A stretch of DNA of 64,000 nucleotides, taken from the NCBI GenBank assembly GCA_030998015.1, contig JARWMV010000233.1, positions 806,001-870,000 of the forward strand, read 5' to 3'. Every line of letters starts with the position of its first letter. Positions within the stretch are counted from its first letter, which is position 1. The position numbers were made by a program, and so were the translations under genes. The stretch comes from Ceratorhiza oryzae-sativae. Its lineage: Eukaryota; Basidiomycota; Agaricomycetes; Cantharellales; Ceratobasidiaceae. Positions 45,281-55,465 of the stretch are shown one piece after another. The notes under the pieces were generated by a model, which worked only from the letters and a program-made list of their open reading frames with translations, was not told where the DNA came from and searched no databases.

Positions 45281-46010
45281 AGATCGAGGACAACCCAAGG
45301 ATAGCTCGGCGCAGCCTCCACAGCGCACCGTCCCGGATTTAAAGGCGAACCGGATAGCCCGGTAATCCAACTCGCGAGCCACGTGAATATGATGTAAGCA
45401 CCCAACCGAGCTGCTATTTCAGAAACAAGAATTGCCCACTTTGGCTGGGTGATCGTGTTAATAAACAAAATTATCTTCTAGAGAGAATCTGCGTGGTGGC
45501 CTCGTGTGAGGGATTGTTTAGGTATTAGTGCGCGCCTGAAGTGACAGCGAATCTGACGCATATGCAAAGAATCGAAGGTAGGCGAGTAAAGCTAGGGGTG
45601 GCCAAGAGCTAAGCCGACCATTGGATACTCCCACAGCTAGAGGCTGCAGCAGCAGTGACGAGTACCAACTCCACCTCAACGGCGGTTCACGACCGTGTGA
45701 CCCGGCAAGCACATTTGTCTAGGGACAGAGCGGACTTATTCCCAAGCCCGGCGGGACCTTCAAAAAGGAGCATCATACTTCCGTATTGCTCCTGCGAATC
45801 ATTTTTCCTCTCGCATCGTTCACAAGCCGTGACCGCTGTCGGGAATACCGGAACTAACACGAATTCACGTGAAACCCGATTATCTCCGCTTTCGAGCCTT
45901 CAAAAGGACCGCCAGTTCAACAGGCAGAGCACTCACTCCTATATCTCCTCTTATTATATAGAGGTTTCCTCCACTGCTACTGCACCCGCTACTACTAGAC
46001 TTAGACAGCG
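45281..46010. promoter_or_regulatory. Shared divergent promoter of the beta-oxidation and isocitrate lyase genes
   Basis: 0.73 kb between the two ATGs. It contains TCACGTGA at 45865-45872 and a TATA-like TATATA at 45955-45960, 51 bp before the ICL start, with a CT-rich leader. I searched by eye for the fatty-acid element CCTCGG and did not find it here. Confidence 0.6.
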
Positions 46011-48268
46011 ATGTCGACCGAAAAGCTTGCATTCGATCGTGAGGTCGCCGAACTTGAGCAGTTCTGGAAGGTTAGTCTATTCTATGTGGCACTCCTGGCA
46101 ATTTAATGAGAGTAATCATGAGAGTAGCAACCGCGATTTGCCAGGACAAAGCGAACGTATACTGCGGCTGACGTTGTCAGCAAACGCGGGACTTTGAGGA
46201 TTCAATATCCCTCGGATGAGATGGCCAAGAAGCTCTGGGCATTGCTCGAGCGACATGCCAAGGCAGGAACTCCTTCGCACACCTATGGAGCGTGAGTACA
46301 AGCTTTGTGCAGATGTTGATGCGGTGGACTCACATGGCGTGGCTAGGTTGGACCCTGTACAGGTCACTCAGATGGCAAAGCACCTAGAGACAGTTTATGT
46401 TTCGGGTTGGCAGTCATCCTCTACCGCCTCCTCCACCAACGAGCCAGGACCTGACCTAGCCGGCAAGTACACACATGCGAAAGGTATTGCGTTGAACTAA
46501 TGTCTTGTACTCTCCAGACTATCCTTCAAACACCGTCCCTAACAAGGTCGAGCATTTGTTTTACGCCCAACTCTTCCATGGTATGCGCAGAATAAGCATT
46601 CATACTGGTTTCAAATACTAAGTCCCTAAATATACAGATCGCAAGCAGCGCTCTGCTCGCTCAGCAATGTCCGCATCCGAGCTCGCCAACACTCCGCCTA
46701 TTGATTATTTGCGGCCAATTATCGCCGATGGTGACACCGGCCACGGCGGGTTGACAGCAGTCATGAAGGCTAGCGCGTTTTCAAACATCTCGGAAGGCGC
46801 AAACTAACATCTTCGACAATAGCTTGTCAAAATGTTTGTCGAGAAAGGCGCAGCTGGTATTCATATCGAGGACCAGGCCCCCGGAACCAAAAAGTGCGGA
46901 CATATGGCTGGCAAAGTCTTGGTCCCAATTTGCGGTATGTTTCCAGATCAAATACTTACAATATTTACTTAAATTTTTCAATAGAACACATCAACCGATT
47001 GGTTGCTATGCGTCTTCAGCTGGATATCATGCATACAACCACCCTTGTGATAGCTCGCACCGACTCTGAAGCAGCAACACTAATCACCTCTCCGATTGAT
47101 CCCCGAGACCACCCCTTCATCCTCGGTGCAACCAACCCACAGTGCATCGACGATTATCCAACAGGATCAAATGGTGTCGGACTTGTCAAGGCCATGCTGG
47201 AGGCCGAGGCCCGTGGTGCAACTGGTTCCGCACTCCAGGTAGGTTATATCAAGCTTTCCCCAACGGCATGAGCCCTTAATGAGATATACTAGGCTGTCGA
47301 AGACCAATGGATTGCACGGGCCGGACTTTCAACCTTTGCCGACGCGCTTGGGGCAGCTCTGCAAAAGCAGGGCGCAAGTGCTTCACAAGTGAAACAGTTT
47401 AAGGAGGAAGCTAATAAAGGCTCGTTCGAGGCTGGTGCGTTTTCAAGTTTTATTGTCGTCACTTCGTATTGTTAATCGGATCGGCATAGGCGTTAAACTT
47501 GCCCAGACAAAGTACGGGCTCCGTACACTCCCGGCATTCTCCTGGGACTCTGCCCGAACTCGAGAAGGTTATTACCGGTACCAGGGTGGCACTGCTGCGG
47601 CCATCGTGCGCGCCGCCGCGTTTGCTCCTCACGCGGACCTTTTGTGGATGGAAACCAAGAGCCCAATTTTAGCCCAGGTATTTGTTCTGCTCATGAACGT
47701 GGAGCCGACATGCTGAGAATTTCCCCACGTATGATTAACAGGCTCAAGAGTTCGCCAAGGGTGTCCACGCCATCCGCCCCGGCCACTGGCTTGCCTACAA
47801 CCTGAGTCCGTCGTTCAATTGGGATGCTGCCGGACTGGGCACAAAGGATATGCAAGACTACGTCTGGAAGCTCGGCAAGTTGGGCTTCGTGTGGCAATTC
47901 ATTACTGTGAGTGAATTATCATGTACCCACCCGGCTAGGATCTTACGATTCGCTTCTTACAGCTTGGTGGACTCCACTCGAACGCATACATTAGCGAACT
48001 ATTTGCCAAAGCATACGCGAAAGAGGGTATGAAGGCATATGTTGAGCTCATCCAGCGCCGTGAGCGAGACATCGGTTGCGACGTCCTGACACACCAGAAG
48101 GTATGCGTATTCTATTTCGGGTATTTGTGCAATACTTAATCCTAATAGTGGTCTGGGGCCGACTATGTTGATGGGCTGCTCATGACCGCCACGGGCGGTA
48201 TCTCGTCGACGGCTGCGATGGGGAAGGGTGTAACAGAGGCCCAGTTTGCCGCCAAGGGAAAGCTTTAG
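46011..48268 (+). CDS. ICL1: Isocitrate lyase, glyoxylate cycle
   Basis: Splits isocitrate into glyoxylate and succinate, needed for growth on fatty acids and acetate. The ATG at 46011 gives [20 protein letters not shown], which splices to [17 protein letters not shown] and [20 protein letters not shown]. Core motifs: [33 protein letters not shown], the signature KKCGHMAGK with the catalytic Cys, [53 protein letters not shown] and [19 protein letters not shown]. The C-terminus is AQFAAKGKL, stop TAG at 48266-48268. No SKL-type peroxisomal signal is present at the very end. About ten introns; the one after AVMK appears to start with GC (46769), not GT. Divergent partner: 3-hydroxyacyl-CoA dehydrogenase. 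Confidence 0.95.
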
Positions 48269-48454
48269 CACTTATATACTTATTCGAGCATGTAGATTGT
48301 ATTGTACACATTTTGCCAGAAATATGCCCAATTCTTGAATATTACCGATGTCTCGAAAAGACCGACACAGACAAAGCAAAACTGTGATACCGTAGGATCT
48401 GTCTTTGTTTATACAACACCGCAAGTATCCATAATAAGCCGTTTTATAATACCG

Positions 48455-49886
48455 CTGTGGCCCTTTCTGACTTGTTCTAACCCGAGTATCCTTTTGGGAT
48501 GTCAGCGCTGGCGAATATCTGGGACTCGGAGACTAGGCTGGATTTCGCATACAAGTATTACTTGAACATTGTTCTCAACACTTTCTACAAATACACCACT
48601 CGTCCTACTCCTCTCCATCTGTCTAATCATTGGACTCCAGAGCCACCGAGCAGCCGCGGTCACTTCAGTGCAGCCCATTGGACGCATGACCTGTGCACCG
48701 GCTGCTCCAGCCCTGATGTACTCAGCCTACACTGGTCTCGACAGGCAGCCGCTATGCGACGCAGGACGCAGTGAACAAAAGCCTAGCAAAAGAGCTGGCC
48801 CGGCCGTTTGTATGTATGTGACGGATGCTGCGAATGGCGGTGAGCGAGATAGCATTAGGCAACGAGAGAAAACGTACCGATCGAGGGGTAGTCGAGCACA
48901 CGGTACATAAGAAATCAACAGGAGACACAAGACCAGGGGACTGGATCACCAAATAACAGGTTACAAACAACTGTCATTTCGGATGAGCTAATTTACGAAA
49001 AAGGGGTTAGCACTTGGCACCAAGGTCCACCGTTGCACGCACCTGCTAGTGGTCAACCACTATATGCGGCGTCAGCTTGCCCCGAGCTGCGTTGAAATAG
49101 ACAAGCAGCGTCGTGTCGCGAGGTAGCCTGGAAGGAAGGTATATACAGTCAGCTATCGTTCGTGCTCTCCCCCTTGTTTGACTGCTGACGCAGTCCGAGT
49201 GTGCGCTTAAGATAGGGTGAAGGTCAAAAAACAAGGCAGCCAGCGCCGGAGCGCGTAGAATGAGCAAGGAAAGACGGAGTGTGCTCGTAGTGGTGGATCA
49301 GACACCTCCTACGAGTCACACTCAGAAAGGCAAAGACACAGACAATGCGGCGGCACCAGGGCCGCCTTGGTCACGCCGGACTTTGGCGGACAGTGACCAC
49401 GAGGCACGACAAGTCCGAGAGAGTCAAACGATTGCTGGTAGTCACCTACCTGGTCGGTGTAATAGTTTGGACATTTTTGTGAGGCTAGGGTGGGTCGGGT
49501 ATGGCAGGTAGGCGCAAGAGGGGAGGTGGTGGTTGAGAGCAGGTTGCGGCTGGTCTCCCTCCCCTCTGGGGGCATATTATACCCCCGGAGAGTGGCCCGT
49601 GCCCGTTATTCCCACTCCTCTCGGGAGAGTCTTGGGATCTATTTTTGGGAGGGTGACGTGACGTCGGGGTCGGTCTGTGCATACAAAATGCGCCCCTATT
49701 CCCATTATCGGGCGATAAGCGGCTCGGCAGAGTCGAGAATAGAGAGACAAGAGGTTTGATGCGATAGGGGGCACCAAAGATGACGCTGTGCTGAATTCAA
49801 GTGAGAGCTTTAGCGTGCCGGGAATGGGTTGCACACGTTGAGACTTATTACCACCATATCGAGACACTGAAAGCACGCATATAGTC
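48455..49886 (-). repeat. Dispersed repeat, copy B (inverted relative to copy A)
   Basis: Reverse-complement counterpart of 29375-30805, same length within a base or so, with scattered substitutions. The near-palindromic TATAAT-like core recurs at 49568-49586. It starts about 190 bp after the ICL stop. Decayed similarity to copy A continues to about 49990. No coding capacity. Confidence 0.8.
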
Positions 49887-50325
49887 TGTTCACGCCCGAG
49901 TCACAGATTGGGACTCCTGAGAGTAGCATTGGCGTTGCCAATGGTCGGCACGGTATCGAGTTCGGCGAGACTTGGAAGTTCGCAGGTCACCTCGAAACTG
50001 ATCTATCAGCGACGCGACAATCCGTGGTGTTGATTCAGGATCGTGACCCTACTGATTGGATTCAGCATGGCCACGTGACTTGAAGCTACTCATTCTTGAC
50101 CGTGTCGGTCTCGTCGGCCTATACTAGCCAAGCATAATACCCATCAAGTAGCCCAACATACCAATTGCTGAATAATAGTTGAGAAAATAGGCAGCACGGT
50201 GTGTTGTTTTACAGCTGGGCACTGCGTCAATTCGGCTAAACACAGAATTGCAGCTTGCAGATTGCACACGGGCTATTTTATGCAACCCACCCCTTCTTTG
50301 CTTTCCTAGAGACCAATCCATTGTA
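49887..50325. other. Spacer between repeat copy B and the Scm3-like gene
   Basis: 0.44 kb including the decayed repeat edge (to about 49990), a CACGTGA motif at 50072-50078 and the presumed promoter of the next gene. Confidence 0.45.
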
Positions 50326-53300
50326 ATGGTATTAGATGCAACCTCTGTTGCGTTCCCCCAACTTGATGCACTCGGCAACTCACCCGCTGTAGTATCTATT
50401 ATCTCCCCTGCTAAGCCTGCTGCTGTCTCCCAAAGTTTGGCAGATGCTCTAGCACGCCCCACGAAACGACGACGAACGAATCAGAATCAGTTGTCAACAC
50501 CTCTTACTACCCCGAGTCCAGGCCCGTCATCTGTCTCTACTGGGATTGATTTCGACGCCCTGGATGCTGCTCGTCGTCGATCGTCTGCTCGCGTTATGTC
50601 CCTATGGGAGAGTCTCGCCGCACGATACGCACGACCACTGGACGAGGATGATGAGATCGACATTCTCACGGGCAAGATATACAAAGACAGAGGCGTGCTA
50701 CGGGCCGCATCCGAGCGGGGTTGGAGGATTGGAAGCTTTGGGGAGGCGATTGAGGTTGAGCCTATTGGTGGTACGAGCGAGGCCGAAACCGAAACCGGGA
50801 CCAGTGAATGCGGTGAAGATGGTGAAGAGGGAGATCATGCTGGTAGCACGGAGGATGTTGAGGAGGACGATGCGTTCGGAGCATGGTCCTACGACTGGCA
50901 ATATCGCAAACTACCTCCCCCTCGACCTGAACTCTCCCCCCAGGACGCAGAAGACTTGGAGCATTTTTTGGAAGCAGAGCGCGCGATTCAGGAGGAGAAT
51001 GCGCTGAAGAACGGCGGGAAGCCAGCGTTAGAGGATGACGAGGATGATGTGGTGTACCTGGGTGACAGCTGGCACGATCAGGATGGGGCTCTCCTCAACG
51101 ATGGCAGCGACGACGAAGAGTTCTCTTCTTTTGCGATTGACGAATCGACAATACAACTCTCGAAGAAGGAAGAAAAAGAGGATGATGTTGAGCCTGTGTC
51201 GTCGATCCTAGGAGCCTTGGCCCTTGGGAAAACACCCCAAAAAGCTTTGTCGATTCCTACATGCACCAACGGTCTTGGAAGTCCTAGAACAGTGCAAACG
51301 CCTCCTCTACATGCTTATCGCGATGGTGGACGGGTATCCAGCTCCCCGTCTAACCGTGATGTTCTTCCACACACTCGGCTTGAATCTGAAGCTGGTGTTG
51401 AAGACGAAGTCATTGTCATTGAATCTGATTCGGACGAAGAGGTTGACGATGATATGAAGCCTGGTTCTAAGGTTCTCCCTTGTGCCAAGCCTCCATCCGA
51501 TGTGGTCGTGCTCCCGCTCTCGAAGATACCTTCACCAAAGCGGCCAACGGGAGGCTCATATAATACCGCTCGATCCAATTTCATCACCCCTGATCCTAAA
51601 ACCACGGTATCTGCCTCGTCTACTCATGTCGCTTCTGAGTCTCTTTCCGACACGCTACAACAGAAACGATCGTCTTTTTTCGCCATGGTTGCAGCACTTC
51701 AGGCTTCCACTATAGCTGATGCTCACAAAGTTCATTCCGACCCAATTCCTGCTGAATCGTTCTATTCCACACTGTCCACCTCGAAATCGACCACGAAGCC
51801 TATATCAAAGCGTATGCGCTCCAGAGAAACTGCGAATACAAAAAAAGTGGAAACCCCTTCTACTTCCAAAACCAAAACGGCCAGCTCACGGGAAGTAGTT
51901 ACGGCATCAAAAAGTACCTTTGATGCGGCTTCAACAAGCGTAGCTCGGGCTCGGCTCCAGGAAGATACCCCCAAAGCAGCCCCGGCACACCCAGAAGAAC
52001 GCAAAAGAGAATCGACTTTAGCTTTACCAGATCCAAAGACACCACGCCAACCAGCCAGGCAAGATTCTAATAGTACCGGTTCCAAAACTACTGGGAAAGG
52101 CCATGCCGTTATCACACAAGGTTCAACCAACTCTGCCGTCTTAGGGTCACCTAGAGCAAACCCTACATCTCTTACGTCTTCCCCTATGACCTTTTCGTCG
52201 GGATCTACACGGGCGAGCCCATCCGCAAGGTAAGCTGGTGTAAACGAATTGATATCCCACTACTTATCACCCGCGAGTAGATGCAAAAAATCGCTCGTTA
52301 TGGAGGTTGTTCTCACACCTTCGCGGCGCGCTTTAGCCGCTAAACCGCAACTAGCAAAGCGAACCACTCCAGCAACCCTCGTGAATTCTTTTGCAGATAC
52401 TCCTGCGTCGGGTTCTGGTCCACCTTTCGAATCTGCTCCAACTTCCGACACCAAGGCTGCGGCACAAACTACCCACGTCAGCCAGGAAAAACTTAGCGGA
52501 GCATCAGATAACTTAGGTCTTCCAAACGTGGGTTCACAAGCCAATCGCACAAGAAAGCGACCACGGGAAAGCGGCGAGGGATTCAAGGCTGAGGAAGCTA
52601 AACTGGAGCCCGGCAAGTCGGTCGAAGTGACAGCGGTGGAGCAATCGCGGGCTATCGATCGAGATCAGTCTTGCCACCCTCCTATACCACAGGCATCTGG
52701 TCGGGGCCAACCGTCTACGTGTTATTTCGGATGTTTCCCTTCACCACCGTCCGCGCATACATGTCAACATTCGCACTCTCATGGAACCTGTTCTCACCCA
52801 CACATGCACCATTGCTCTGGCGTGCATCAACACCAACACCAACACCTCCATACGCATCTCCCCTTTCCTTTACCTCAAGATGCCCGACAGTTTACGGCAA
52901 ACGAACTAACGGAGGCTGCACTTAAACTCATGTATGGGCTTGGTGCAATCCGTCCTAGTGATTCCAACACATTTGGTCATGGGATATGGGTACGCCCTAG
53001 TCCATCCTCACCTTGTCGTCTAACTACTAAGAGCAACTACAGGCGGGGTCTAGTGCTCAGGTCTCACCTTCTAAGTTCGAGAAAGAGTCGAATTCTCATG
53101 AACCGACTCCGGAATCACAAGAACGGGTACCTAGTTCGCAAAAACACGAAAGCCATAAGGAAGAAAAAGAACATCAAAGGGCGCAACGCCGGGCTCAAGC
53201 AAGTCCTGTCAAACTGGCGCTCTCAAGCGCTGGCGGCCAAACCCCATGTGGTTCAACCACACAAGTACATACAATCACCCCACATCCATCACCTCCTCCG

Positions 53301-53630
53301 ACAGGGCCAAGTCTTGATATTACGTCTGTACTTCCAGATGGCTGTCCATCCCCCAGAGTGCCTACGCCCAAGCGCGAGTCGAGCGTGATTGATATCGACT
53401 CGGATAGCGACGACGAACTGGCGGGCTTTAATGCCGGCGAAGGCTCTATACGATGGGTACCAAGCATCAAGGACGAGGGCAATTCTGAGGACGACCCCCT
53501 TTACCTGGATGGCTCGGACGACGATATGCTGCTCAGCTCTCCCGAAGGCATGTCAAAAAGGCGTCTTCGGACGAGAGTTCGTGGAAAACGACAGCAGAAA
53601 TCGCCTTCTAAGTTGCATAGACATTGTTGA
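50326..53630 (+). CDS. Large acidic nuclear protein with Scm3/HJURP-like segment (candidate CENP-A chaperone)
   Basis: Three exons (50326-52232, about 52282-52989, about 53042-53630), roughly 1,070 residues, mostly disordered. Near residues 88-126 it reads VMSLWESLAARYARPLDEDD and EIDILTGKIYKDRGVLR. This resembles the Scm3 motif W-x-x-I/L-x-x-[KR]Y followed by EIDLxTGEI and a G-H/V-L end, the region that contacts CENP-A/H4. A basic RPTKRRR stretch lies just before it. Further on are acidic runs, a VIVIESDSDEE motif and a later SVIDIDSDSDDE (both like SUMO-interacting sequences), a His-rich block (about 52760-52870) and a basic C-terminus (RRLRTRVRGKRQQK). The Scm3 assignment rests on one short motif; an unrelated chromatin protein is possible. 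Confidence 0.55.
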
Positions 53631-54117
53631 ATTGTATCCTTTGTGGTTTACCTTTGTCTCGGCGCTGTAGTACGTTAGTTATTTTGTAACTCTATCGCTA
53701 ATTCAGATACGTCCAACATGTGACGAGATACCGTTGTCTGGCTAGATGTTTGCGCACGAGACGGTGTGAAACATGTCCTCTCGACTGTCAGCACGTGCGA
53801 GTACGACATTGGGCTTTTGGAGAGTATGATTCGATGAAAGCAATTAATTCCTGTTATTTCTCGTCCAAGGTGAAATCTCGGGGTTTCAGCTGGTTGCAAC
53901 GTCGTGACCTATGGCAAAGGTATGTTATAAGTCCACCGTACACCAAAATCTACCACTTCTTAGAGATCTCTCAATTACAGACACTGGAAAATAGATGATA
54001 TTTTGCGTTCTCTTGTGACAGTGCTTGGATGCTGTCCAGTCACGTGGTGGATGGCTCTGTTTGCATATATGTAATAAAGTTAAGAACTTGCACCTATCTT
54101 TCTTGAAATTGTCCCCG
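53631..54117. other. Intergenic region before the RCF2-like fragment
   Basis: 0.49 kb; a GTCACGTGG motif occurs at 54041-54049 and a TATAT stretch at 54066-54071, close to the truncated gene's start. No gene otherwise. Confidence 0.45.
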
Positions 54118-54564
54118 ATGAAGGTAAGCTCCGAGACAGCCGCACAATCCTATGCAACTGTGTGTTCATGAAACTTGAAGATTGTTACCAAGCAGCAGCA
54201 AGAAGATGCCGCGCGGGCTACCATGTGGGGAGGGTTTAGAGGTGGTATAATTGGATTGACACTGTGAGTAGTTTTTATTCAGCTATACCCCCACACTCCG
54301 GAACGTTTTATTATCATGAGCCAGTGCTGCGCCGTCGCTCTTCCTTGCGGGAAAAATCTATCCTAGGATTCAAGCGATTCCACCGGCTCAAAAAGGATGG
54401 CTATTGATTGTCGCAACACTTGGTTTCGGTATGACCAATGCCGAGCTGACCTATTCGGCAAGTCAAACAAACAAATCCGTTTCTTCAATATCTTATAATT
54501 GAACCCAATGACAGGAGTATCTAAGGATGGAGCGGTACAATCGCTACATGGGAATTAATCAGTA
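54118..54564 (+). pseudogene. Truncated third RCF2-like copy (N-terminal half only)
   Basis: The ATG AAG first exon splices to IVTKQQQEDAARATMWGG, then IYPRIQAIPPAQKGWLLIVA and TLGFGMTNAELTYS, collinear with the N-terminal half of both tandem RCF2 genes and with the same intron positions. After ELTYS the intron begins with GC (GCAAGT at 54458) and the next exon reads EYLRMERYNRYMGINQ before TAG at 54562-54564, so the HIG1 domain is lost. A later stretch around 54870-54960 (VRIRGLY...ALLIDAKIGVAAGAAI) weakly resembles the missing last membrane segment, suggesting decay of a full-length copy. It may still encode a short two-segment protein. Confidence 0.75.
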
Positions 54565-55465
54565 GGACGGTTAGTTCGTACACCGAGCGTGACTACTTGC
54601 CTCCAACGAGACCCATTCGGCCTACGAACCTAGAAAGTTAGAATTATTCAACCACAACTCTCTCAAATGTACAGATACTCTGCAAACCCATACAATTGAT
54701 CCGGGGACGTTTGCGACGTAACTCAGCTCTGCAACGTTAGTACATGACTTTCAAGTCGAGCGAATGCGACGAAGTTATTTGATGGGGTTTGACTCTCTTT
54801 GCTAGAACAACTTTGACTCCTGCTTATACTCGCTGGTGTTATCGGTAAATGATAACTGTGAGGCTATCGATATTTTTGTGCGAATACGTGGACTTTATGA
54901 CACGGAGGCGTTATTAATCGACGCCAAAATAGGTGTCGCTGCCGGAGCGGCTATAAATATCAGAGCTCTAGTGGCGGCTCTGGGAACAACAAATTGTCGA
55001 AAGGCTCCCATACCGCCATGAACGCAATTCCCTACTTGCTCTCATCTGCTTCTTGTATGCATGAACTACCAGCCCACCCAGCCTTCATTTCCAAGCCTTA
55101 GCAGCAAGAGCCCTTTGGTAGTAGGCAGTATACTATACTATATAATTAAACTGCTTCTCATCTCCAGCACGCTCAGCAGTCCTCGGTCCTTTGCCTAGGA
55201 TATGATGTAATTCAATCGCGAATATCAATGTTTTGGGTATTTGTTGTGGAGCCAGAATGTATTCATACAGGTCATAGTTTAAGGTAGTCCTTCAGGCATG
55301 AGAGTGAGTATAGTATGTAGTTAATTTGTAGCGATGCCTTCCCACTGCTATAAGAGACTCCTGTTACTACATGTGGGGTTCCTTGTTTGTGTCTAATGGT
55401 CACAAGCTGGGCGTGATGTATTTGGCAGATTGGAAATATCCTCCGCCACACACTCTTCCATCACC
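54565..55465. other. 0.9-kb region after the RCF2 fragment
   Basis: May contain the decayed rest of the third RCF2 copy (about 54870-54960) and the promoter of PRP6. No intact gene is seen. Confidence 0.45.
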
